A stretch of 8,525 nt of DNA from an uncultured Pedobacter sp. (GTDB taxonomy: Bacteria; Bacteroidota; Bacteroidia; Sphingobacteriales; Sphingobacteriaceae), in contig NZ_CAMLHF010000219.1 in the NCBI RefSeq assembly GCF_946479715.1, positions 1-8,525 on the forward strand. The letters run 5' to 3'. The translations under genes were made by a program, and so were the position numbers. This document shows, in pieces, positions 1 to 5,902 of the stretch. The notes below the pieces were generated by a model. That model made no database searches, was not told where the DNA came from, and worked only from the letters and a program-made list of their open reading frames with translations. Within the stretch, counting starts at the first letter, position 1. Every line of letters begins with the position of its first letter.

Positions 1-182
1 ATAGCTTGCTGAACATGCTCCCACCACATATCTGGCGACTGCTCTGCCCACCCTGACCTAAGCGAAATAATTTCTGATTCACTATCCGGATATTGAGCAC
101 TTGCAAGAATGTCGCCGGACTCAACATCAACCACCGAAACTTTGACAGATGATGTTCCTACATCAATACCTAATAGCAGCAT
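1..182 (-). CDS. xylB: Xylulokinase-type FGGY carbohydrate kinase, N-terminal part
   Basis: Partial gene; only the first 60 codons lie in the window and the rest continues past base 1. The product begins MLLLGIDVGTSSVKVSVVDV, the phosphate-1 loop of the FGGY/ASKHA kinase fold (D7, G9, T10, S11, K14). About 40 residues on comes GWAEQSPDMWWEH, the segment typical of xylulokinases (E. coli XylB has WSEQDPEQWW at this place). Xylulokinase phosphorylates D-xylulose with ATP in the cytoplasm, feeding the pentose phosphate pathway. The ATG at 182-180 is chosen because the kinase fold starts directly after it; the upstream DNA is A-rich with no Shine-Dalgarno, as usual in Bacteroidota. A perfect palindrome about 75 bases upstream suggests repressor control. 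Other FGGY kinases (ribulokinase, gluconate or fuculose kinase) cannot be fully excluded from 60 residues, but the WAEQ/WW segment favours XylB. xylA might follow downstream, outside the window. Confidence 0.87.
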   Translation of the reverse strand, partial: MLLLGIDVGTSSVKVSVVDVESGDILASAQYPDSESEIISLRSGWAEQSPDMWWEHVQQA

Positions 183-231
183 GTTTTCTTTATATATTTG
201 GGTTGAATTAAAATTTTAGTATTTGATTAAA

Positions 232-261
232 CGAAATTAGTAAAATATTTAATTTAAGCAA
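232..261 (-). promoter_or_regulatory. Candidate Bacteroidota-type promoter of the kinase gene
   Basis: Read on the minus strand, a TTG (261-259) is followed after 19 bases by TAATTTCG (239-232). This is one mismatch from the Bacteroidota -7 consensus TAnnTTTG, at the usual spacing from a -33 TTG. It would give a leader of roughly 45 bases before the kinase ATG at 182. The TTG lies inside the palindrome at 258-269, so a repressor bound there would block the -33 region. The match is short and in AT-rich DNA, so the call is tentative. Confidence 0.4.
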
Positions 262-269
262 TCGATTGC
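258..269. promoter_or_regulatory. Palindromic LacI-type operator upstream of kinase
   Basis: GCAATCGATTGC is a perfect 12-bp palindrome with a central CG, the usual form of LacI-family operators. The same 12 bases recur at 5866-5877 in front of susC. The identity extends to 18 bases (ATTTAAGCAATCGATTGC, 252-269, against the reverse complement of 5866-5883). The site lies 75 bp upstream of the kinase start and overlaps its candidate -33 element. The LacI-family protein encoded at 564-1604 is the natural candidate to bind it. Binding is inferred, not shown. Confidence 0.68.
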
Positions 270-348
270 GATAAAAATATTTTATCATATTTACTCGCTT
301 AATAAATTGTACTATTGCAAGAAATGTGATCTATCTTTTAGATTATCC

Positions 349-398
349 TGAATTCACCTCTTCGTCATTGTGAATTCACCTCTCCGTCATCCTGAATT
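349..398. repeat. 22-bp tandem repeat, about 2.3 copies
   Basis: TGAATTCACCTCTTCGTCAT at 349-368 is repeated at 371-390 with a single T-to-C change. A third partial copy (TGAATT) starts at 393 and runs into the hairpin element at 384-468. The period is 22 bp, with 2-bp joints of CC or TG. It looks like a local duplication of the left edge of that element. No coding potential is apparent. Confidence 0.75.
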
Positions 399-468
399 TA
401 TTTCAGGATCTCTCAAGAGAAAGGCGGAGCTAGCAGGTGCGAGATCCCGGCCTTCGCCGGGATGACGG
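384..468. repeat. Hairpin-rich, probably dispersed intergenic repeat element
   Basis: The outer ends are inverted repeats: CCGTCATCC at 384-392 and GGATGACGG at 460-468. Inside are two hairpins. ATCCTGAA (389-396) pairs with TTCAGGAT (402-409) across a 5-base loop. ATCCCGGC (444-451) pairs with GCCGGGAT (456-463) across a 4-base loop. The GC-rich right part stands out from its AT-rich surroundings. From memory, elements of the form GTCATCCTGAA...TTCAGGATCTC and GATCCCGGC...GCCGGGATGAC are scattered between genes in Pedobacter-like genomes. Being dispersed cannot be shown from one copy. It could be REP/MITE-like, and its hairpins might also end transcripts. Confidence 0.6.
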
Positions 469-563
469 TATACAAGGTATGGCGAAATGACAAGATGAAA
501 GAAAGGTAAAATGAAACACTACCAGTAAAAACAATTAACCAAATAAAAAAACAAGATATACTG

Positions 564-1604
564 ATGAAAAATCAGAAAAGGACAACAATTTATGATATTG
601 CAAAGAAGCTGAATTTAAATGCTTCTTCTGTTTCCAGGGCCTTAAGTAATAACAGCAATGTTAGTGAAGCAACCCGGAAACTGATTTTAGATACCGCCAA
701 GGAATTAAATTACAAACAAAATAGCCTGGCATCAAACCTAAGGAAAGGTCACAATCAGACCATTGGGGTTATTGTTCCGCGTATCAATCAAAATTACTTT
801 GCTGATGTAATTGCCGGTATCGAGGAGGTTACGTACCAAAAAGGTTATAACCTGGTAATTTGCCAATCCAATGAATCTTCTGCAAGAGAAGTTAAATGTG
901 TAAACACCTTAATTAACCAGCATGTGAGTTGTATCGTAATTTCCCTTAGTGCTGATTTTGAAGATGACAAACACCTTCAAACCATTAAGGAGCATGGCAT
1001 TCCGCTAATACAATTTGACAGGGTGGCTGAACATCTCGACACTTTTAAAGTACTGAACGACAACGAGCAAGCTTCTATAGACGCAGTAAGTCATTTAATT
1101 GAGCAGGGTTATAAAAGAATTGCATTGCTTGAAGGCCCACAAAACCTGAATATTTTCAGACAAAGAAAAGCGGGTTATCTTGCCGCGTTAAAAAAATACA
1201 ACGTCCCGGTGTTACCAGAACTAATTAAGGAAAATGCGTGGACAAAAGAACTGGGTGCTGAATCAACTAAGGAATTGCTAAATCTTGCTGAACCACCTGA
1301 TGCAATATTTGCTTCTACTTCTGATTTCTCTGCCCTGGGTGTTTTGGAAGTAGCTACCAAGATGGGATTAAAGGTTCCTGAGGAATTAGGGATATGCGGT
1401 TATTCAAATGAGGCTTTCACTGAAATAACCAGTCCTTCTATTACAACTATAGACCAGTACAGTGTAAGCATGGGTAAAACAATTGCAAACCTATATTTTC
1501 AGGAAATAGAATCTTCAGAAAAAGACAATAACCCTAAGATTGTAAGTATAAAACCAAAACTGATCGTTCGGTCATCAACCTTGAGAAACAAGACCGAAGA
1601 TTGA
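564..1604 (+). CDS. LacI-family transcriptional regulator
   Basis: A 346-residue protein of normal length for the LacI/GalR family, acting in the cytoplasm as a sugar-responsive DNA-binding dimer. The N-terminal helix-turn-helix spans residues 8-28 (IYDIAKKLNLNASSVSRALS), followed by the third helix and a hinge helix at about 53-61 (NSLASNLRK). The periplasmic-binding-protein-like effector domain starts at TIGVIVP (66-72). Effector-pocket landmarks are FDRV (151-154), ND (165-166), RQRKAGY (199-205), STSDFSALG (251-259) and GYSNEAF (279-285). PKLIVRSST (331-339) closes the fold. The ATG at 564 puts the HTH at the usual distance from the N-terminus; no Shine-Dalgarno is visible. The 3' end converges on the SARP-type gene with 7 bp between stop codons. 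It probably binds the two GCAATCGATTGC palindromes flanking the locus; no copy lies directly before its own start. The effector is unknown; a pentose or oligosaccharide is a guess from the neighbours. Confidence 0.93.
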   Translation: MKNQKRTTIYDIAKKLNLNASSVSRALSNNSNVSEATRKLILDTAKELNYKQNSLASNLRKGHNQTIGVIVPRINQNYFADVIAGIEEVTYQKGYNLVICQSNESSAREVKCVNTLINQHVSCIVISLSADFEDDKHLQTIKEHGIPLIQFDRVAEHLDTFKVLNDNEQASIDAVSHLIEQGYKRIALLEGPQNLNIFRQRKAGYLAALKKYNVPVLPELIKENAWTKELGAESTKELLNLAEPPDAIFASTSDFSALGVLEVATKMGLKVPEELGICGYSNEAFTEITSPSITTIDQYSVSMGKTIANLYFQEIESSEKDNNPKIVSIKPKLIVRSSTLRNKTED

Positions 1605-1611
1605 TTAAGGT

Positions 1612-4122
1612 TTACTCAAGTATTTCCTGAAAACTATGTTTAAACTCTTCGCCATATATGGCCTTATACTCCTTGTTAAAGGTTTCGAATTTAGTTTTGG
1701 CTAATGAGTGCTTTCCTAAATGGACCAAGGCTTTACACTTTATGATCATCGCTTCTTCATTTACCGGATCAAAATAGAATACATAGTTGGCCAGATTAAT
1801 CAGAAACTCCGGATCATCAGCAATTTTAATTGTAGCCGCATAGTGCAAATAGGCATCTATGATCTCGTTTGAGAGGTCAGATTTAAAGGTATCCAGCCAG
1901 TCGTATTCTACGTTCGACAAGAAGCTCCCCCTGTGTATGATCTTAGTAAGCTCATTCACTCTTCGCTTGTCCATTTCTCCTTTACTGCTTACAATATTCA
2001 GGTACTCACTATAATCTATTTTCACCTTGGTATCGTCAAAGTCTATCTTCCAGTATCCGGTTTGTTTAGATATCTGACAACCATCCATTTTCTCAAGAAT
2101 GACCTTTAACTTCGCAATATTCACTGATCTGTTATTTCTTGCACTATCTGCTGTTTTATCAAACCAGAGAATTTCTGTTAGCTTCTCAGAACTAATGCCC
2201 CTGCCCCACTTAATGGTATAAACCAGAACTACCAGAAATAACTCTCTTAATAAGGGAGAAAAGTACTTGGTAATGTCTTCCCCTTCCTTATCAAAAAGCT
2301 GAAGGTCGCCAAATAAGAAAATAGCATTTTCATGTTGCTGCTCCACCATTGTTTCTACAACTGCTGATGGCTCCTGAACAAGCGTTTGCGACTTAACATC
2401 CGGCTTTCTTTTCCTAAGATATATGATAAACCCTACGATGATCAGCAACGGCAAAAGAAATAGCAAATACTTTCCTGGCTTCCATGACAGCCCTTTTGTT
2501 GAAGCTGCGTAGGCAGCTTCAGGAGGCCCCGACAAAGTATATACTTTAACAGAGGTCGTATTATTTTTCTCTTCATGGAACAATACCACGGCTACAAACT
2601 TTTTACTTGCAGGGCAGTAAAATAAGTCTGCAAAGGAATAAATATCATGAAAAGGATAAGGGATTGAATTACCTACCAGCTTATATGTGGGCGAATGCAA
2701 TGATCCTTCGATAAGTTGCAGAGAAGAATTAAAGCTATTATTTGGGAAGGTTAAGGCAAAATAGGTGTCTTCTTTTTCATTGATCACCATTGAGTTTGCA
2801 AAAGCAAATTCTTCGGTGGGAGGCGCTAATTCAAATATCTTTTTAAATGTTTTATGCTTAACGTCATAAAAATTAAGGTCATAAATATTTTTAGGATTTA
2901 ATATTTGCTGGCCGGTTGCGCTTCCATATCCACCCAGTATATAAGCTCCATCTTTTACTGCACCCAGGGCAGAAAGGTATCTTGGCGTAAAATCGCCTGA
3001 AGCTTTAATGGTAGTCCATTTCTTATCCGGAAAGTGATAACGTTCAATACTTTTTCTGTAGGTATATTGGCCATAACCTCCTACCATATACAATGACGAA
3101 TCAGCTGCCGAATAGAACTTATTAGGGTGCCAATAATTGGTAATCACATCGGGAGTGATATAATTTTTATCCCACGTTTTGCTGGCAAAATTAAAATCGG
3201 CTACTAGCTTTTGGTCTATATAAAAATTGAATAGTTTATCGGCACTTGTATCATAGATTGACTGATTACCCGCAAATAAATGTTGTTTGCCCGAAGAATA
3301 ATCCAGATAGGACACCCCATTTGAAACAACATTGTAAGTAATTAATGAGTCTTCGGTAACTACATATAAGCTTTCCTTTTTAGCATTTAAAGCTACACTT
3401 GCCAGCCCCCTAATATTAAAGATTTTAACCAACTCCCAATCGTGGTGCATCTTCTTTATCCAGATAGGATTTATGACCAATCCATCCTTCCCTTTTACTT
3501 TTTCTGTAACCTTTATCCCACCCTTTTCATCCAGAGGCCAATAATAACTAACCTTATCATTCTCGGTGATTCTCACATCTTTTATGTTCATTGGAGGGAC
3601 ATCTTTTACGCTGAAGTCTTTATAGTTGTTGGCCCCTAGAAATATTTTATAGCAGTTATTTTTAAAACTAACCTTTTGTTTATAAGATTTACCATCGGCA
3701 AGCATGATAAGCTCCTGACGGTCCACATCAAATTTAAGCTTCAGGGTATGCCAGTTCTTATACAACTTGTTGGTATCAATATCAAAAGCGATATCAGATA
3801 TCTTATCTCCTACTATAAGTTTAAAGTGTTTATTTTCATCGAACCTCATGTCATAAATAAGGTCTATGTTGCGCTTCTCCTGGTCAATTAATCTAAAAAT
3901 ATAACCAAAGTGATCTGCATAGCCAGGCATAAATGACAGGTCAAATGATAATTCGAAACTACGGTCAAAACATAAAGGATGCTCGGGGCTAAGATCAAGG
4001 GCTGTTCTTTTGTCCTGAACTACTTCGTGTCCGGCAAACCCAAGTCCGTACGACTGGCTGTAAACCGGCACCGATGCAATAAGCAGTAGCAGTAAAAAAG
4101 CAGTGTAAAATTTTAATCCCAT
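1612..4122 (-). CDS. Transmembrane one-component regulator: LamG-like/Kelch sensor with SARP-type DNA-binding domain
   Basis: An 836-residue protein. Residues 1-22 form a signal peptide (MGLKFYTAFLLLLLIASVPV, cleavage near VYS|Q). Residues about 30-220 resemble a LamG/concanavalin-like beta-sandwich, with WHTLKLKFD and YYWPLDE. About 240-530 contain Kelch-type blades, clearest at MVGGYGQYTYRKSIERY (346-362) and ILGGYGSATG (395-404). A membrane helix at about 552-568 (YLLFLLPLLIIVGFIIY) is followed by RKRK, giving sensor outside and C-terminus inside. Residues about 600-695 are a SARP/OmpR-like winged helix (LTEILWFDKTADSARNNRSV, then KQTGYWKIDF). About 703-836 resemble a BTAD helical repeat. 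I infer a membrane-bound activator that needs no partner kinase. An in-frame TTG at 4188 would extend the protein, but the ATG at 4122 starts directly at the signal peptide and is preferred. The gene is divergent from the glycoside hydrolase, a possible target. Ligand and target genes are unknown. Confidence 0.83.
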   Translation of the reverse strand: MGLKFYTAFLLLLLIASVPVYSQSYGLGFAGHEVVQDKRTALDLSPEHPLCFDRSFELSFDLSFMPGYADHFGYIFRLIDQEKRNIDLIYDMRFDENKHFKLIVGDKISDIAFDIDTNKLYKNWHTLKLKFDVDRQELIMLADGKSYKQKVSFKNNCYKIFLGANNYKDFSVKDVPPMNIKDVRITENDKVSYYWPLDEKGGIKVTEKVKGKDGLVINPIWIKKMHHDWELVKIFNIRGLASVALNAKKESLYVVTEDSLITYNVVSNGVSYLDYSSGKQHLFAGNQSIYDTSADKLFNFYIDQKLVADFNFASKTWDKNYITPDVITNYWHPNKFYSAADSSLYMVGGYGQYTYRKSIERYHFPDKKWTTIKASGDFTPRYLSALGAVKDGAYILGGYGSATGQQILNPKNIYDLNFYDVKHKTFKKIFELAPPTEEFAFANSMVINEKEDTYFALTFPNNSFNSSLQLIEGSLHSPTYKLVGNSIPYPFHDIYSFADLFYCPASKKFVAVVLFHEEKNNTTSVKVYTLSGPPEAAYAASTKGLSWKPGKYLLFLLPLLIIVGFIIYLRKRKPDVKSQTLVQEPSAVVETMVEQQHENAIFLFGDLQLFDKEGEDITKYFSPLLRELFLVVLVYTIKWGRGISSEKLTEILWFDKTADSARNNRSVNIAKLKVILEKMDGCQISKQTGYWKIDFDDTKVKIDYSEYLNIVSSKGEMDKRRVNELTKIIHRGSFLSNVEYDWLDTFKSDLSNEIIDAYLHYAATIKIADDPEFLINLANYVFYFDPVNEEAMIIKCKALVHLGKHSLAKTKFETFNKEYKAIYGEEFKHSFQEILE

Positions 4123-4305
4123 AGTATTTTTAATCTTAACCTCTATTGCTTCGGAATAATGGAACACGCCTTTTAAACTTGTTTTCAATTGTAGGGAAAA
4201 TCATAAGGTGATGGTACTTAAAGGCCAGGGTTTTCAAGATCTATTTTCTCAGCTATTTGGCACGCCAAGATAACTTTTTTGATTAATATTTTTAACAAGA
4301 TCACG

Positions 4306-4321
4306 ACAATTATACAATTAT
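4306..4321. repeat. Tandem octamer ACAATTAT x2
   Basis: ACAATTAT occurs twice in direct succession, 213 bp upstream of the hydrolase start and 184 bp upstream of the SARP-type gene start. OmpR/SARP-like winged-helix proteins bind direct repeats, so it could be a binding site. It is short and AT-rich, so chance is a real alternative. Confidence 0.3.
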
Positions 4322-4386
4322 CATTTTATTAATATCAGTTCTATTTTCTTTTTCCCAAGCCATTTTCGCCTATCTGACAAAGGTTT

Positions 4387-4430
4387 TTCAAATTATTTGA
4401 TACGTTAATTCAATATTAAGTATTTATTAA
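4387..4430. promoter_or_regulatory. Candidate direct-repeat binding site (11-bp spacing) upstream of hydrolase
   Basis: GTTAA at 4404, ATTAA at 4415 and ATTAA at 4426 are exactly 11 bp apart. TTCAA at 4387 and 4409 are 22 bp apart, two such periods. About one helical turn between direct repeats is the arrangement bound by SARP and OmpR-type winged-helix regulators. A SARP-type gene lies next door and the array ends 103 bp before the hydrolase start. The background is very AT-rich, so TTAA words are common by chance; this is a hypothesis only. Confidence 0.35.
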
Positions 4431-4477
4431 TCGCAGAAAAATAAGTTTATCAATAAATACGAAGAATACCCATTTAC

Positions 4478-4495
4478 AACGATACACCAATCGTT
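4478..4495. promoter_or_regulatory. Inverted repeat AACGAT-N6-ATCGTT before hydrolase
   Basis: A perfect 6-bp inverted repeat with a 6-base spacer (ACACCA) ends 38 bp upstream of the hydrolase ATG. It could be an operator for a dimeric repressor or a small hairpin in the mRNA leader. It differs from the GCAATCGATTGC palindrome, sharing only the CAATCG word at 4488-4493. Confidence 0.35.
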
Positions 4496-4515
4496 CATTT
4501 CTTCGGGAGCAAAAC

Positions 4516-4530
4516 AACCAAATATAACCA
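4516..4530 (+). promoter_or_regulatory. A-rich start-proximal element AACCAAATATAACCA, copy 1
   Basis: The 15 bases AACCAAATATAACCA end 3 bp before the hydrolase ATG at 4534 and recur exactly at 5888-5902 in the susC leader. A shorter AACCAAATA lies at 536-544 before the LacI-family gene, and AAACCAAAAA at 5989-5998 lies just before the susC start. Bacteroidota use A-rich rather than Shine-Dalgarno start regions, so this probably marks the translation start context and supports ATG 4534. Confidence 0.5.
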
Positions 4531-4533
4531 AGT

Positions 4534-5808
4534 ATGAATTTTAAAAAGATTATCCTTTTATCTCTATCCTGCCTGTTCATCTATAAAGTGCAGGGACAAA
4601 CAAAACATAGCAAGCAAACATTATATCCAACTTATAAAGGATTGGTTATGGCAGGTTACCAAGGCTGGTTTAGAGCTGAGGGTGATGGTACCGATTCCAA
4701 AAGATATGCTTATGGCGATGAAAAACGAAGCAGCATTGACATGTGGCCCGATGTGAGCGAATATGAAGTTACTTATAATACCCCTTTTAAATTAAGCAGC
4801 GGACAACCGGCAAAGTTTTTCAGTTCACATGATAAAAGCACGGTAGATCTTCATTTTAAATGGATGCAGCAGTACGGTGTCGATGGCGTATTTATGCAAA
4901 GATTTTTCGGTAATGCCAAGCATAAAGATAAAGCAGCATTAACCATATTAAAAAATGCTTTTGAAGCCGCCTCAAAATATGAACGGGCTATAGCGGTGAT
5001 GTATGATCTCTCGGGGTTAAGTGCATCAGGTGAAGATTGCTCTGCAATAATTGAAGACTGGAAATACCTGGTTGATGAGTTAAAAGTAACAAATCAAACA
5101 GGTAAGAAAACATATTTACATCATAATGGAAAACCTTTGGTTACGATTTGGGGTGTTGGCTTTCCGGACCGCCCATATAACACCCGTAATATCGGTTTAG
5201 AGAAATTGATTGATTTCTTAAAAAATGATCCGGTGTATGGCAACTGTTCTGTAATGCTGGGTGTCCCTACGTCGTGGCGCACGCTAAATGCCGATTGTAT
5301 TAATGATCCGTATCTGCATGAATTAATTAAAAAGAGTGATATCGTTTTACCATGGACAGTGCAACGTTATAGCGGACTGCTTCATAATGATATGGACAGA
5401 TTGCGCGATAATACTATAGATGATATTAAATGGTGCAAAGATAACAACGTTGATTATGTGCCTTGTGTGTACCCTGGCTTTAGCTGGCACAATTTAAGTA
5501 AACAGGAATTTCCTGATGATGTAAAACCAGTTGGTTCGATACCAAGACAAGGTGGTAGATTTTACTGGCAACAAATAGCCACCACACTTAATGCCGGGGC
5601 TTCGATGCTATATGTAGCCATGTTTGATGAGGTGAATGAGGGAACAGCCATTTTTAAAGGATCTGATAACCCTCCGGTAAGTTCTACTACCTCATTTATT
5701 AATATGGATGGTAAGCCATCAGATCATTACCTGTGGTTAACAGGGGAAGCTGCCAAAATGCTGAGAAACCAAAAGCCACTTACTTTAAAGATGCCTGAAC
5801 GTAAATAA
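4534..5808 (+). CDS. Secreted glycoside hydrolase, GH71/GH99-like
   Basis: A 424-residue protein with a signal peptide (residues 1-21, K4 K5 then a hydrophobic core, cleavage near VQG|Q). C13 does not sit in a good lipobox, so I expect a soluble exported enzyme. Family landmarks are MAGYQGWF (39-46), SSIDMWPDVSEY (66-77), KSTVDLHFKWM (101-111), DGVFMQRFFG (117-126) and MFDEVNEGTAIFKG (363-376). The pair E366/E369 in E-x-x-E-G-T matches the spacing of the catalytic glutamates in GH99 (EWxEGT) and the comparable acidic pair in GH71. GH99 members are endo-alpha-mannosidases or mannanases and GH71 members alpha-1,3-glucanases. From memory, close Bacteroidota relatives are also labelled xylosidase/arabinosidase, so the substrate is open. 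The gene has its own terminator downstream, lies upstream of susC on the same strand, and is divergent from the SARP-type regulator. Confidence 0.83.
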   Translation: MNFKKIILLSLSCLFIYKVQGQTKHSKQTLYPTYKGLVMAGYQGWFRAEGDGTDSKRYAYGDEKRSSIDMWPDVSEYEVTYNTPFKLSSGQPAKFFSSHDKSTVDLHFKWMQQYGVDGVFMQRFFGNAKHKDKAALTILKNAFEAASKYERAIAVMYDLSGLSASGEDCSAIIEDWKYLVDELKVTNQTGKKTYLHHNGKPLVTIWGVGFPDRPYNTRNIGLEKLIDFLKNDPVYGNCSVMLGVPTSWRTLNADCINDPYLHELIKKSDIVLPWTVQRYSGLLHNDMDRLRDNTIDDIKWCKDNNVDYVPCVYPGFSWHNLSKQEFPDDVKPVGSIPRQGGRFYWQQIATTLNAGASMLYVAMFDEVNEGTAIFKGSDNPPVSSTTSFINMDGKPSDHYLWLTGEAAKMLRNQKPLTLKMPERK

Positions 5809-5823
5809 TATAAGACTTTTTAA

Positions 5824-5854
5824 ACCGGAGGTATTTGCGCTTCCGGTATTTTTT
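5824..5854 (+). terminator. Intrinsic terminator after the hydrolase gene
   Basis: ACCGGA (5824-5829) pairs with TCCGGT (5842-5847), extended by a G-T pair (5830/5841), with a 10-base loop. A run ATTTTTT follows (5848-5854). It begins 15 bp after the hydrolase stop codon and separates that transcript from susC, which therefore needs its own promoter. Confidence 0.78.
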
Positions 5855-5865
5855 ACAAGCACTCG

Positions 5866-5877
5866 GCAATCGATTGC
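5866..5877. promoter_or_regulatory. Palindromic LacI-type operator upstream of susC
   Basis: This is the second exact copy of GCAATCGATTGC, 131 bp upstream of the susC start and just after the terminator. The flank CTTAAAT (5877-5883) mirrors that of the copy at 258-269, giving an 18-bp match in opposite orientation. In both places the TTAAAT flank points toward the controlled gene. A possible but poor -7 (TAACCATG, 5897-5904) lies 20 bases after the TTG inside the palindrome. Binding by the LacI-family protein encoded in this window is inferred. Confidence 0.68.
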
Positions 5878-5887
5878 TTAAATCATA

Positions 5888-5902
5888 AACCAAATATAAC
5901 CA
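5888..5902 (+). repeat. AACCAAATATAACCA, copy 2, inside the susC leader
   Basis: An exact 15-bp copy of the element before the hydrolase start. Here it overlaps an ATG at 5902 that opens only a 9-codon frame ending at 5931, whereas susC begins at 6009. It may be a relic of an earlier gene start, part of the promoter, or the start signal of a leader peptide. Confidence 0.5.

Larger units (their letters stand above)
183..563. other. Divergent intergenic region between kinase and LacI-family gene
   Basis: This 381-bp non-coding stretch holds the kinase promoter region, one palindromic operator, a 22-bp tandem repeat and a hairpin-forming repeat element. The last 95 bases before the regulator are A-rich and contain AACCAAATA at 536-544, a start-proximal sequence also seen before the hydrolase. 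I see no convincing TAnnTTTG promoter for the regulator gene and no RNA gene. Confidence 0.7.
4123..4533. other. Divergent intergenic region between SARP-type regulator and hydrolase
   Basis: This 411-bp AT-rich stretch must hold promoters for both divergent genes. It contains a tandem octamer (4306-4321), 11-bp-spaced TTAA direct repeats (4387-4430), an inverted repeat (4478-4495) and the AACCAAATATAACCA start-proximal element (4516-4530). I could not find a clean TAnnTTTG/TTG promoter pair for either gene. There is no exact copy of the GCAATCGATTGC palindrome here; only CAATCG at 4488-4493 resembles a half-site. No small gene or RNA gene is supported. Confidence 0.6.

Noticed and set aside
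384..468. Repeat with paired hairpins as a CRISPR array or riboswitch
   Set aside because: There are no regularly spaced identical repeats with unique spacers, and no recognisable aptamer core; nested inverted repeats fit a REP/MITE-like element better.
1175..1360. Minus-strand open frame inside the LacI-family gene
   Set aside because: It overlaps the conserved effector-binding domain on the other strand and has no features of its own.
3442..3891. Two short plus-strand open frames (3442-3639 and 3676-3891)
   Set aside because: They lie antisense within the SARP-type regulator, whose domains are continuous there, and show no recognisable domain of their own.
4123..4188. N-terminal extension of the SARP-type regulator from a TTG codon
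   Set aside because: A TTG start with 22 polar residues ahead of a clear signal peptide is less likely than the ATG at 4122, which places the export signal at the N-terminus.
4488..4493. CAATCG word before the hydrolase as a third LacI operator
   Set aside because: Only a half-site matches; the other half does not form the GCAATCGATTGC palindrome.
4534..4600. Lipoprotein signal on the hydrolase (C13)
   Set aside because: The residues before C13 (SLS) fit the lipobox poorly and the hydrophobic stretch continues past it, so a signal peptidase I site near residue 21 is more likely.
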